51,701 nucleotides of DNA from Candidatus Methanomethylophilus sp. UBA78 (GCA_002503545.1 DARY01000032.1:19490-71190), one strand, 5' to 3'; shown: positions 40,449-49,314, numbered from the stretch's first letter. Translations and numbers: made by a program. Notes: generated by a model not told the origin, from the sequence alone.

Positions 40449-42188
40449 TTGAACAGCATTGACCCTAACGCAACAAAGTACATGGTGAAAGCCAAGATCA
40501 ACGCCGACGGAATCGTCGACAAACCCGATGTCGTCGGAGCGATCTTCGGCCAGACGGAAGGACTTCTGGGGGACGACCTCGACCTGAGGGACCTGCAGAA
40601 ATCCGGAAGGATCGGGAGGATAGAGGTCGACGTCGTCTCCAAGGCAGGCAAGTCCGAGGGAGTCATCCACATGTCGAGCAGCCTCGACCAGGTGGAGACC
40701 GTCATACTCGCGGCGGCCCTGGAGACCATCGACCGCGTCGGACCCTGCAAGGCATCGATAAAGGTGCTGGGGATCGAGGATGTCCGCATAGTGAAGAGGG
40801 AGAAGATCGTCGAGCGCGCCAAGGAGCTCCTCAGCTCCCTCGTCGAACAGGCCAAGGGGACCAGCGCCGACCTTGCGCAGAACATAAGGCAGAGCGTGCA
40901 GGTGGAGGAGATCACCACCTACGGCAAGGACCGCTGCCCCGCCGGACCCAACGTGAAGAACTCGGAATCGATCATCATCGTCGAGGGCAGGTCCGATGTC
41001 CTCAACCTCCTGAAGGCCGGTATAAAGACGGCGATCGCCGTCGAGGGCACGAACGTGCCGAAGACGGTGCAGGACCTCTCCAGGGAGAGGGTCACCACCG
41101 CCTTCGTGGACGGGGACAGGGGAGGGGAGCTCATCCTCAGGGAGCTCTTCCAGACCTCCGAGATCGACTACGTCGCCCGCGCCCCCCGCGCCCACGAGGT
41201 CGAGGAGCTCTCCGCCAAACAGCTCGTCAAGTGCCTGCGCAACAAGGTCCCCGGCGACCAGTACATGGAGATGAACGGCCTCTCCTTCGAGGAGAAGGAC
41301 CTGTCCGCCGAATCCAAGGAGGACCTCGAGGAGGAGCAGGACGAGGAACCCTCCGAGGAGGAGTACAGGCCCAGGAACCACCGCGGCAGATACGACGACC
41401 GCGAGGACGACAGGGGCTCCAGGAGGCGCGACGGCAACGGAAGGCGCCCCAGAAGGGAATCCGACGAGGACGACGAGGAGTACGGCAGATACGGTAAGCG
41501 CCGCGGAAGGAAGTTCGACACCGACTCCGCCGACAGGTACAGGAAGAAGCCCAGGGAGAACCAGTTCGAGGACGAGGAACCCGTCGAGGACCAGACGGTC
41601 GACACGATACCCGCCAAGAAGAAGCTCGCCGAGGAGGCCCCCGAGTACGAACCGGCCGGGGAGGAGCCCGCGGCCGAAGCCGAGCCTGTCAGGGAGGAGC
41701 CCGTCCCCGAGGAAGAACGCGCCCCCAAGGAGACCGAGAGATACGAGGAACCCGTTGCGGAGGAGCCCGAGACCGAGGTCCCCGCAGAGGAACCCGCCCC
41801 CGCCGAATCCGAGGAGGAGGAAGAGGAGAAGCCCAGGAGGACCAGGACCCTGCGCGGGAAGAGGGATGCCAAAGCCGACAAGACCCTGACCCCCGAACAG
41901 GAGAAGCTGAGGGACATCCTCTCCGACATCACCGGAACGAAGAACTCGGTGCTCATGTCCGAGGACGGGGCCGTCATCGACAAGGTCGAGGTCAAGAACC
42001 TCGCCAACTACCTCAAGGAGAGCGAGAACGGGGACATCCGCACCATCGTGTTCGACGGTGTGATCTCCCAGAACATCCTCGACATCTCCTCCGGGAAGGG
42101 CATCAGGACGCTCGTCTGCAAGCGCAAGGGCAAGATCTCCAAACTGCCCGCCGACATCGTCGTCTGGACCAGGGACGACCTGGTCTGA
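40449..42188 (+). CDS. dnaG: Archaeal DnaG-type primase / exosome subunit
   Basis: 579-residue archaeal DnaG. The N-terminus has the archaeal form DPNATKYMVKAKINADGIVD and LLGDDLDLRDLQKSGRIGRI. The TOPRIM domain shows IIIVEGRSDVLNLLKAG and TTAFVDGDRGGELIL. In archaea it associates with the RNA exosome and has primase activity in vitro. Residues about 290-470 form an extended charged linker rich in Glu, Pro and Arg, followed by a conserved C-terminal domain (LSDITGTKNSVLM to the end). The start is TTG at 40449, five bases after GGAGTGG; GTG at 40440 overlaps that site. It is followed nine bases later by the Lon-like gene. Confidence 0.94.
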   Translation: MNSIDPNATKYMVKAKINADGIVDKPDVVGAIFGQTEGLLGDDLDLRDLQKSGRIGRIEVDVVSKAGKSEGVIHMSSSLDQVETVILAAALETIDRVGPCKASIKVLGIEDVRIVKREKIVERAKELLSSLVEQAKGTSADLAQNIRQSVQVEEITTYGKDRCPAGPNVKNSESIIIVEGRSDVLNLLKAGIKTAIAVEGTNVPKTVQDLSRERVTTAFVDGDRGGELILRELFQTSEIDYVARAPRAHEVEELSAKQLVKCLRNKVPGDQYMEMNGLSFEEKDLSAESKEDLEEEQDEEPSEEEYRPRNHRGRYDDREDDRGSRRRDGNGRRPRRESDEDDEEYGRYGKRRGRKFDTDSADRYRKKPRENQFEDEEPVEDQTVDTIPAKKKLAEEAPEYEPAGEEPAAEAEPVREEPVPEEERAPKETERYEEPVAEEPETEVPAEEPAPAESEEEEEEKPRRTRTLRGKRDAKADKTLTPEQEKLRDILSDITGTKNSVLMSEDGAVIDKVEVKNLANYLKESENGDIRTIVFDGVISQNILDISSGKGIRTLVCKRKGKISKLPADIVVWTRDDLV

Positions 42189-42197
42189 GGTCATCTC

Positions 42198-43727
42198 ATG
42201 ACTACCGCGAAGAAGAGACCGGTCGAGACGTGGGACGACCTCGAGGGGATGAAGAGCACCGCCGAAGTGCTCATCCCCGCCGACCCCCTGGACAGGGTGC
42301 TGGGGCAGGAGGAGGCCATAGAGCTCGCCAAGATAGCCGCCGTCCAGCGCAGACACCTGCTGCTGGTCGGCCCTCCGGGCACCGGGAAGTCGATGATCGC
42401 CCGCGCCATCTCGATGAACCTGCCCAAACCCACCCAGGAGATCCGCGTGGCCCACAACCCGGAGAATCCCGAGAGGCCCTTCCTCGAGATACTGGACGAC
42501 AAGACCGTCGAGACCGAAGAGAAGGCCCAGCAGGAGAGCGTGGGGAAACTAGCGGACCCCGACAAGGTGCCCGTCAAGGTGGCGCAGCGCCTCGGATACT
42601 ACTGCTCCTCCTGCGGCAGCTACTCCTCCCCCGAGGAGATCAACTGCCCCAACTGCGGCAAGAGCAAGATCGACAGGGGGATAGCGGGCAACAACCCGTT
42701 CGGGGACATCCTCGGCATGCTCGAATCGGCCATGCCCCAGATGTCGGTCGGCAAGGAGAGGGTCAACACGACCCGCCAGCTCGGAGACGGTACCGAGGAG
42801 ACCGTGGTCTTCGAGAGGGCCGGCGACAAGATACGCATACTCGACACGAAGGCCCTGCAGAAGAGGAACGACCTCCAGAAGAAATCCAACACCAAGACCA
42901 TCGTGAAGCTGGACAGGGACCCGTTCGTCATGGCCACCGGGGCCTCGGAGACGGAACTCCTCGGGGACGTGAGGCACGACCCCTACGGCGGACACGACAA
43001 GATCGGCGTACCCGCCTACCAGAGGGTCATCCCCGGATCCATACACGAGGCCCACGAAGGCGTCCTGTTCGTCGACGAGATATCCCACCTGGGGAACCTG
43101 CAGAGGTTCATACTCACCGCCATGCAGGACAAGAAGTTCCCCATCACCGGCCGCAACCCGCAGTCGAGCGGGGCGAGCGTCAAGGTCGACAACGTGCCCT
43201 GCGACTTCATACTCGTCGCGGCCTGCAACATGCAGGACCTCCAGAACATCCTGTCCCCTCTGAGGTCCAGGATAATCGGGAACGGGTACGAGGTGCTCGT
43301 GGACACCGCCATGCCGGACACCAGCCACAACCGCGCCAAGTACGCCCAGTTCGTGGCCCAGGAGATCGCCATGGACGGCCACATACCCCACGCCTCCATA
43401 GATGCGGTGGAGGAGATAATCCTCGAGGGCAGGAAGCGCGCCAAGGCCGACGGCCAGAAGAACTCCCTGACCCTCAGGCTCAGGGAGCTCGGCGGACTGA
43501 TCAGGGCGGCGGGGGACATCGCCGTCATGGAGAAGTCCAAGCTGATAACCGCGGATCACGTGAGGAAGGCCAAGATCAGGGCGCGCCCGGTCGAGGACCA
43601 GATCAAGGAAAGGTACGGTTCGTACCAGAAGGGCATCAGCAAAGATGTGTCCGACGCACAGAACCAGAACTCCGAGTACTACCTCCAGAACGAGCACATC
43701 GAAGGCTCGGACAGCATGTTCAACTGA
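42198..43727 (+). CDS. Lon-like AAA+ ATPase with zinc ribbon, no peptidase domain
   Basis: 509-residue AAA+ protein related to archaeal LonB: DPLDRVLGQEEAIELAKIAA, Walker A LLLVGPPGTGKS, Walker B GVLFVDEISHLG, sensor region LVAACNMQDL and the Lon-type arginine-finger/sensor-2 portion LSPLRSRIIGNGYEV. Two features are unusual: a four-Cys zinc ribbon (Cys136, 139, 150, 153; YYCSSCG and CPNCGKS) is inserted between Walker A and B, and the C-terminus ends without the Ser-Lys Lon peptidase domain. It is probably an unfoldase or remodelling ATPase. Linked to dnaG (gap 9 bases, GAGGT site), so it may act on primase, exosome or replication partners; this is inference. Confidence 0.87.
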   Translation: MTTAKKRPVETWDDLEGMKSTAEVLIPADPLDRVLGQEEAIELAKIAAVQRRHLLLVGPPGTGKSMIARAISMNLPKPTQEIRVAHNPENPERPFLEILDDKTVETEEKAQQESVGKLADPDKVPVKVAQRLGYYCSSCGSYSSPEEINCPNCGKSKIDRGIAGNNPFGDILGMLESAMPQMSVGKERVNTTRQLGDGTEETVVFERAGDKIRILDTKALQKRNDLQKKSNTKTIVKLDRDPFVMATGASETELLGDVRHDPYGGHDKIGVPAYQRVIPGSIHEAHEGVLFVDEISHLGNLQRFILTAMQDKKFPITGRNPQSSGASVKVDNVPCDFILVAACNMQDLQNILSPLRSRIIGNGYEVLVDTAMPDTSHNRAKYAQFVAQEIAMDGHIPHASIDAVEEIILEGRKRAKADGQKNSLTLRLRELGGLIRAAGDIAVMEKSKLITADHVRKAKIRARPVEDQIKERYGSYQKGISKDVSDAQNQNSEYYLQNEHIEGSDSMFN

Positions 43728-43746
43728 GCCGTCAAAAAATCTTTTA

Positions 43747-43773
43747 CCCGGCCCGCGGGGGCCGGGTCTTTTT
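43747..43773 (+). terminator. Terminator of the dnaG operon
   Basis: Perfect 8-bp stem CCCGGCCC/GGGCCGGG with a GCGG loop, followed by TCTTTTT; 20 bases after the stop. Confidence 0.85.
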
Positions 43774-43779
43774 ACCACT

Positions 43780-44496
43780 TCAGTTTATGGTGGAGATGAC
43801 GTTGAACCTCTTCCTGAGGGTGTCGACCATGTTCTGGGACTTCTTGTGCCCCATATCGGCGGCCTTCTTGAACCACCTCATGGCCTCGAACTCGTCGATG
43901 GGGACACCCCTGCCGGTGTGATAGGCGAGACCGACGTTGAACACCGCCTTGAGCATGCCGCGGCCGGCCGCCTTCTTGAACCACTTCAGCGCCTCGGCGT
44001 CGTCCTTGGGGACGCCTTTGCCCGAACGGTACATCATCCCGATGTTGTACTCCGCCTTCTCGCTCCCCATCTCGGAAGCCTTCAGATAGTACTGCATCGC
44101 CTTCTGCGGGTCAGCCTCGACGCCGATGCCGCCGTCGTACATGACCCCCAGATTGTAGACCGCCTTGGCGTTCCCCAGTCCGGCCGCGTCCGAGAAGGCC
44201 TTCAGCGCCCTGTCGTAGGACTGTTCCAGATAGTGGCCGTAGTAGTACAGCACGCCTATGGAGAACACCGCATCGGAGTTCCCGGCATCGGCGGCCCTGA
44301 CGTAATGGCCATAGGCCCTCTCGTAGTCCTGGTCCACGCCGTATCCTTTGTCGAGCATCTGGCCCATGTAGTAGTCGGCCGCCGCACAGCCGGCCTCGGA
44401 CGCCTTCGCGAAGATGCCGAACGCCTTCGCATCCTCGGCCGCATCCTCGCCCTCGGTGTAAATCTCCTTGGCCTGTGCGAACAGGTCCTCGGCAAT
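43780..44496 (-). CDS. Sel1-like repeat protein, start codon unclear
   Basis: Protein of Sel1/TPR-like repeats, each about 36 residues: AVYNLGVMYDGGIGVEADPQ, AEYNIGMMYRSGKGVPKDD, AVFNVGLAYHTGRGVPIDE. Such proteins act as adaptors. The first ATG (44367) would cut the first repeat in half; the frame continues upstream with AFGIFAKASEAGCAAADYYM and DLFAQAKEIYTEGE back to about 44496, but no ATG, GTG or TTG exists in frame. A TATA box TATTTAAC (plus about 44531-44538) predicts a transcript start near 44507. I therefore place the probable start at an ATT (44496); the safe minimal gene is 43780-44367. Confidence 0.7.
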   Translation of the reverse strand: MAEDLFAQAKEIYTEGEDAAEDAKAFGIFAKASEAGCAAADYYMGQMLDKGYGVDQDYERAYGHYVRAADAGNSDAVFSIGVLYYYGHYLEQSYDRALKAFSDAAGLGNAKAVYNLGVMYDGGIGVEADPQKAMQYYLKASEMGSEKAEYNIGMMYRSGKGVPKDDAEALKWFKKAAGRGMLKAVFNVGLAYHTGRGVPIDEFEAMRWFKKAADMGHKKSQNMVDTLRKRFNVISTIN

Positions 44497-44539
44497 CTGG
44501 GAAACCGTGTCCTGTCGTATACCGCGGGACGTTAAATAC

Positions 44540-44992
44540 TCAATTGCTGAACCAGAGGATGTTGGCGACCATCCTTATCCCGGTACCGCCGTCCTCGTAG
44601 AATCCTTCCAGCCTCTCCGTCGGCATGAACCCCCTGCGGCGGTAGAACGCTATGGCGCCGGCGTTGGTCTCCCTGACCTCCAGCTGTATCGACCTCGCAC
44701 CGTCCATCATGGCGGACTGGCGGAAGCGGTCGAGCATCCTCGAGCCTATCCCCTGGCTGCGCAGCTCCCTCTTCACGCAGAACAGTGCGATGGAGGCGCG
44801 CCCGTCGGACAGGCGCGAACCGGCCATGTAACCGACTATCTCCCCGAGCGGGTTCACGGCCACGATCTGCCCTCCCGGCCACTGCATCATGAAATAGTCC
44901 ACCACGCTGGGGACGAAATAGGAATCGAGCGAGGAGCACATGAGGGCGTAGGCCCCCTGCGCATCGCCCGGCCTCATCTTCCTGATCTCCAT
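44540..44992 (-). CDS. RimI-like GNAT acetyltransferase
   Basis: 150-residue N-acetyltransferase. It begins MEIRKMRPGDAQGAYALMC and contains the acetyl-CoA loop VKRELRSQGIGSRMLDRF and the C-terminal LEVRETNAGAIAFYRRRGFM typical of RimI-type protein N-terminal acetyltransferases. The substrate is unknown. The start overlaps the end of the upstream surface PLD gene by 19 bases, so the two are co-transcribed. Confidence 0.92.
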   Translation of the reverse strand: MEIRKMRPGDAQGAYALMCSSLDSYFVPSVVDYFMMQWPGGQIVAVNPLGEIVGYMAGSRLSDGRASIALFCVKRELRSQGIGSRMLDRFRQSAMMDGARSIQLEVRETNAGAIAFYRRRGFMPTERLEGFYEDGGTGIRMVANILWFSN

Positions 44993-46959
44993 TGCCTGTC
45001 ACCGCGGTTCCGGCGCGGTCCGTCGCGGTAGAAGGCGACGGCCGCACCTATCAGCAGTATGACCGTCGCCGAGAGATAAATAATGTATCCGCCGCCGTTC
45101 TCCGACGGCACCTCGAACGACACCTCCCCGTAAGCGTCGGTCCCCTCTATGCGGACGGTGGACTTATGGGGCCCGGAGGAGACGCGGAACACCGTCGCCG
45201 GCGTATCGGTGGTCCTCTCCTGCCCGTCCATGGTCCAGACGAACGTGGACCCGTAGGGGCCGCTGGCACGCAGTACCGCCGCATACCCTCCCTTCCCCCT
45301 GACCAGCTCCGCCGTCAGAGAGGGGCCGTCCTCCTCCAGATCGTCCGCGCTGACCCCGAAGTCGGAGAGGAACAGTTCCGAGAAGAACGACGCCACCCCG
45401 TCGGACGTCACGATGACCGCCGTCTCCCTGTTGCTGTTGAACGATGTGCCGGTCCAGTTCACCGAACCGATCCACACCGACCCGTCCACCACCAGCCCCT
45501 TGTTGTGTATGAGGGAGAAACCGTCGCCTCCGTCCACGGCGATGGCGCTGACCCCCGTGGTCTCGTTTATCATGTTGACGGCGGAGACCGCGTCGTCGCC
45601 GGAACGCGATGCGTCCAGGATGAAGCGGACGTCCAATCCGCGGTCCGCCGCGGCCGCCATCCAGGACACGGGGGTGTCGCCGGACACGGTCCGCATCGAA
45701 CCGCCCAGGTCCATCTCCTCCGCGTACACCCTGTACTCGGCCGACCCGATGAACGAACGGAGCGTCCGGAAGGAGTTGTCCGGGGATAGGACCGGCGATA
45801 CGAAGGCCTCGTAACTCCGCATATCTGGCACATCGGGCGGCGAGTACGTCAGCGTACCGGGATGGCCCTTGAGGCCGGGATAGGCGTCCCCGAGGTCCAG
45901 CGTGTCCCCCCATACGGTGTCGAAATCGTTCTCGAACACCCTCCCCATGTAGCCGGCGTACTCCTCCCCCTCCACCACGGCACCCCAGCCCCTGTTCCCT
46001 TCGCCGTATCCCATGTTCCCCGAGGTCCAGTTCTCGGACGTTATCACGACCTTCTCGCCGTCCACTACGGCGTACTTGTTGTGGACGTAGACGAACCTCT
46101 GCGGCAGGTCCCCGAAATTGATCAGTCTCACCTCGGCACCGCGGTCCTCGACGTATTTCAACAGTGCCAGCTCCTTGCTTATGTCTATTCCGAGGGGCTC
46201 CGCCTCGACGAGGATCCTCACGCGGACGCCTCTCTCGCACAGGAGGGCGAGCAGGGCCGCGACGTTCGGACAGGACATCTGGTACATCGAGATGTCCGCC
46301 GACAAGGAGGCGGATTCCAGGGCGGCGTATACCGGGGCGCCTCCGCTCTCCGGGAAGGAGAACGGGGTCACGGTAGCCTCGAAGGCGGATGTGCCAGGGA
46401 ACCGGAGGTTGGTCCATCCGGCCCTCGTCGTCGTCCAATCGTCCGAGGAATCCGTATCGGTTTCCGACGTCCTCGCTATGTAGGAAGCGGAAGATATGCG
46501 CACCGGACCGCCCGTCCACCCCTCGGCGCCGGACGAACTGCCCCAGCAGACCTGGTCCGCCACGGAAGCACCCGACCGAAGGACGAGGTCGTCGCCGGAA
46601 TCGGCCAGTATGAACCTCCCCGAACGGGAGAGCGACCGGTCGTCCGTCTGGATGGTCCCGGATCTGGAACAGAACCAGTTCTTCCCCTTCTCGGCCACCA
46701 CGGTCAGCCGTTCCCCCGGCGCAAGGACCGTGCCCTTTCCGAAGAACAGGGAACCCTCGCCGTCCGAGAGGGACCAGCCTCCGAGGTCCACGGGACTGGC
46801 ACATACATTCCGTACCGTCACCCCCTCGTCGGAGGGACTGACCTCGGTTATCAGGAGAACAGGGGAACCGGTCTGGGAGGCCCCTGCGACCTGACCTGCG
46901 GGCAGCATCGCGGCAAGAACGATGAGAAAACACAACAGCGTCCCGGACCGCTTCCCCAT
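44974..46959 (-). CDS. Surface-anchored PLD-fold protein with lamin-tail domain
   Basis: 661-residue exported protein. N-terminal signal peptide (GTLLCFLIVLAAMLPAGQVA), then a lamin-tail-type domain (LLITEVSPSDEGVTVRN to about residue 150), then two phospholipase-D half sites (YVHNKYAVVDGEKVVITSEN and LIHNKGLVVDGSVWIGSVNW, each HxK...D), an Ig-like segment, and a C-terminal membrane helix (YIIYLSATVILLIGAAVAF) with a basic cytoplasmic tail. The catalytic part therefore faces outside the cell. Possible activities are nuclease or phospholipase. Paralogous to the next gene upstream. The TATA box lies in a 20-bp palindrome 26 bases before the ATG, so the mRNA is probably leaderless. Confidence 0.88.
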   Translation of the reverse strand: MGKRSGTLLCFLIVLAAMLPAGQVAGASQTGSPVLLITEVSPSDEGVTVRNVCASPVDLGGWSLSDGEGSLFFGKGTVLAPGERLTVVAEKGKNWFCSRSGTIQTDDRSLSRSGRFILADSGDDLVLRSGASVADQVCWGSSSGAEGWTGGPVRISSASYIARTSETDTDSSDDWTTTRAGWTNLRFPGTSAFEATVTPFSFPESGGAPVYAALESASLSADISMYQMSCPNVAALLALLCERGVRVRILVEAEPLGIDISKELALLKYVEDRGAEVRLINFGDLPQRFVYVHNKYAVVDGEKVVITSENWTSGNMGYGEGNRGWGAVVEGEEYAGYMGRVFENDFDTVWGDTLDLGDAYPGLKGHPGTLTYSPPDVPDMRSYEAFVSPVLSPDNSFRTLRSFIGSAEYRVYAEEMDLGGSMRTVSGDTPVSWMAAAADRGLDVRFILDASRSGDDAVSAVNMINETTGVSAIAVDGGDGFSLIHNKGLVVDGSVWIGSVNWTGTSFNSNRETAVIVTSDGVASFFSELFLSDFGVSADDLEEDGPSLTAELVRGKGGYAAVLRASGPYGSTFVWTMDGQERTTDTPATVFRVSSGPHKSTVRIEGTDAYGEVSFEVPSENGGGYIIYLSATVILLIGAAVAFYRDGPRRNRGDRQWRSGR

Positions 46960-46975
46960 GAGATGGTTTCGCCTT

Positions 46976-46995
46976 CCCGGGGTTTAAACCCCGGG
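46976..46995 (-). promoter_or_regulatory. TATA box centred in a perfect 20-bp palindrome
   Basis: CCCGGGG-TTTAAA-CCCCGGG reads the same on both strands. Its TTTAAA core is 26 bases before the ATG at 46959, the right spacing for a TATA box of a leaderless gene. It may double as a terminator for the upstream PLD gene or as an operator. Confidence 0.6.
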
Positions 46996-47010
46996 GACTG
47001 CATGCAGCAG

Positions 47011-48438
47011 TCAGCGGCGTTTGCCCTTCGAGGAACCCTTGCTCCGGGACGCCCCTCCCTTCTTGGAGGACCGGCTTCCGGAACCGGATCCCCTGCCGGA
47101 GGAGGTCATCGAACGCACGGCCTTCCTGGAGTTTCTCCTGACGAAGGCCGCGATGAGAGCCAGTATAGCCGCCAGTGCGCCTCCGATGTAGTACTTGTTC
47201 TCCTCCAGGTCGAGGCCCGCCTTGGAGTAATCCGCATTGTAGGCGTTATCGAAATCCGTCTCGAAGTAACCTGCATAGTAGGAGGCGACTTCGCCGGAGT
47301 CTATTATGACGGCCGCCTCGCGGTTCCTCAGGAACGAACCCTCGGTCCAGTTGACGGAACCGACCCATGTCTTGTCGTCCGCTATGACCCCCTTGTTGTG
47401 GATCTGCGGGAACGCCTTCGTCTTCTCGTATATGGCGGCCTTGACCTTGGTGTTCCCGTTCAGGCTCTGCACGAGAGCATGGTGCTCCGCCTCATCCGCA
47501 TCCTCGGAGGTCTCGTAGGTCCCGTTCAGGATGTACTTCACATCCGCTCCGCCCTCGGCCTTGTCCGCCATGAGTCTGACGAGGCTGTCCTCGGTGAGCG
47601 ACGCGTTCTTCTTGTCTATGTCCAGCTGTTCGACGTACAGGCGGGTGGTGGCCGAGTCCATGAAGTACCTCAGGGCGCTCTTGGAGTTGTCGGGGGACGT
47701 CACCGGGGCCACCTTGGCCGAGTAGGTGGGGGTCGGATAGGCGTCCGTTATGATTCCGAACTCCAGTTCGCCGGAGACCGGTATATCCGGGAATGCGTCG
47801 TCCAGGGTCCTGACGTCCGCGTTGGTGGCGCTGTAGTCCCCCTCGAAGATCCCCTCCATGTGGGCGGCGTATCCCGCGCTCTCTATGACGGCGCCCCATC
47901 CCCTGTTCCCTCCTTTCCCGAGGTTGCTCTTGGTCCAGTTCTCCGAGGTTATCACCACGGTATCGCCGTCGATGATGGCGTACTTGTTGTGCACGTACGT
48001 GTACCTCTTGTCCTTGGAGTCGCACCCCGGGTAATTGATCACGTTGACCTCCCCGCCGACCGATTCCAGCCTCTTCAGCATGGATATTTCGCTGTCGGTG
48101 TTGATGCCCAGCGGGTTCCCCAGCACCAGGACCCTGACGTCCACCCCTTCGCTCTCCTCGAGGCTGCAGAGCAATGCTATGACGTCCTCGCTCCCCATGT
48201 AGTAGATGGATATGTCCACCGTCGACTCCGCCTTGGAGATGGCGGTCATTATCGGGGTCCCCATGCTCTCGGGGAAGGTGAACGGCGTCACCTTGGCGTC
48301 GTAATACGTCGGCGTGAAGGAAGAGTCCGCGGAAGACACGGACGCTCCGTCGTCGCAGACGAATGCGGCCGACAGCATGACCGTTGCGGCCAGAACTGCG
48401 AAAAGTACCTTAGGTGTATTGTTTCCTTTCAAATGCAT
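47011..48438 (-). CDS. Surface-anchored PLD-fold protein
   Basis: 475-residue exported protein paralogous to the preceding gene but without the lamin-tail domain. Signal peptide VLFAVLAATVMLSAAFV, two PLD half sites (YVHNKYAIIDGDTVVITSEN and QIHNKGVIADDKTWVGSVNW), then a membrane helix YYIGGALAAILALIAAFV and a highly basic Ser/Gly/Lys tail ending KGSSKGKRR inside the cell. Shared blocks include VTPFTFPESMGTP and ENWTKSNLG. The TATA box (plus 48461-48470, minus-strand TCACTATATG) is 27 bases before the ATG. Cleavage of nucleic acid, lipid or a surface polymer is possible; the sequence does not decide. Confidence 0.88.
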   Translation of the reverse strand: MHLKGNNTPKVLFAVLAATVMLSAAFVCDDGASVSSADSSFTPTYYDAKVTPFTFPESMGTPIMTAISKAESTVDISIYYMGSEDVIALLCSLEESEGVDVRVLVLGNPLGINTDSEISMLKRLESVGGEVNVINYPGCDSKDKRYTYVHNKYAIIDGDTVVITSENWTKSNLGKGGNRGWGAVIESAGYAAHMEGIFEGDYSATNADVRTLDDAFPDIPVSGELEFGIITDAYPTPTYSAKVAPVTSPDNSKSALRYFMDSATTRLYVEQLDIDKKNASLTEDSLVRLMADKAEGGADVKYILNGTYETSEDADEAEHHALVQSLNGNTKVKAAIYEKTKAFPQIHNKGVIADDKTWVGSVNWTEGSFLRNREAAVIIDSGEVASYYAGYFETDFDNAYNADYSKAGLDLEENKYYIGGALAAILALIAAFVRRNSRKAVRSMTSSGRGSGSGSRSSKKGGASRSKGSSKGKRR

Positions 48439-48460
48439 CCCGGACCCCGATTGCCGTCAT

Positions 48461-48470
48461 CATATAGTGA
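48461..48470 (-). promoter_or_regulatory. TATA box of the upstream PLD gene
   Basis: Minus-strand TCACTATATG centred 27 bases before the ATG at 48438; leaderless. Confidence 0.55.
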
Positions 48471-48570
48471 ACTTTCTGTCGGAGGCACCGGCATAGGACA
48501 GGATGGGTCCTTATGGAGGCTGGTATCCGCGACGACGATCAAGAACAGTTCGATCGGCAGTCCGATGGGA

Positions 48571-48602
48571 AAATACGCCGCAGACGGAGGTAACCGTCTG
48601 CG
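48571..48602 (-). terminator. Terminator of the fbp-tpi operon
   Basis: Perfect 9-bp stem CGCAGACGG/CCGTCTGCG with a six-base loop, 35 bases after the tpi stop; on the minus strand GCGTATTTTCC follows. Confidence 0.75.
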
Positions 48603-48636
48603 TATGAAGTTTGAACGGATATGTCCCAGACGGGAT

Positions 48637-49314
48637 TCAGAGCGAGCTCACGAGGTCCGTGAGCACCGCGTACTGGTCCTTCGCCTTCACGACTCCGGAG
48701 GCGAGGAGCACCCCGTCCGCACCGAGGGCGATGGCGGCCGCCACGTCCTTGCCGGTCTTGACGCCCGCCCCGCAGAGCACGCGCACGGACCTGCTGACCT
48801 CCCTGACGGATTCCACGGTGCTCTCCACGATGCGGGGGTTGGCGGTGGTGACGCTGACGTCCCCTCCGATCAGCTCGGGAGGCTCCACGGCTATGAAGTC
48901 GGGAGTGCAATGTGCCAGGGAGACGGCGGTCTCGACGTTGTCCGCGCAGACGACCGCGGTGAGTCCGCAGTCGAGGGACATCCTCACGCATTCCGCGACG
49001 GTCTCGGCACCGACCTTGTGCTCGGAATGGTTGATGAGGGTGCCTACGGCCCCGCATGCCTTCACCATGGAGGGGGTCACCCATCCGGTGGCGGAACCTG
49101 GTGCGTAGGGATCGACGTTCTGTGCCAGCACCGGTATGTCCACCGATGCGGCGACCAGTGCCAGGGAGACCGCGGGAGGGCAGACGGCGATGCAGGCGCC
49201 GGTCTCCTCGGAGACCTGCTGGCACTTCTTCGCCAGCTCCACGGCCGCAGCACCGTCTACCTCGCGGTAGGCCTTGAAGTTCACCATCACTACGTGCTTT
49301 CCCAGCTTAGTCAA
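48637..49314 (-). CDS. tpiA: Archaeal triosephosphate isomerase
   Basis: Interconverts dihydroxyacetone phosphate and glyceraldehyde 3-phosphate. The 225-residue length is the short archaeal (tetrameric) form. Motifs: VMVNFKAYRE (Asn, Lys), LINHSEHK with catalytic His, FIAVEPPELIGG with catalytic Glu, and LCGAGVKTGKD and GADGVLLASG for phosphate binding. The TTG at 49314 is chosen because it restores the family N-terminus and has GAGG upstream; it overlaps the fbp stop by eight bases. An ATG at 49284 is an alternative. Confidence 0.93.
   Translation of the reverse strand: MTKLGKHVVMVNFKAYREVDGAAAVELAKKCQQVSEETGACIAVCPPAVSLALVAASVDIPVLAQNVDPYAPGSATGWVTPSMVKACGAVGTLINHSEHKVGAETVAECVRMSLDCGLTAVVCADNVETAVSLAHCTPDFIAVEPPELIGGDVSVTTANPRIVESTVESVREVSRSVRVLCGAGVKTGKDVAAAIALGADGVLLASGVVKAKDQYAVLTDLVSSL

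Noticed and set aside
40446..42455. A 669-codon antisense frame over dnaG.
   Set aside because: Shadow of the acidic Glu/Pro linker and conserved primase domains; no start signals.
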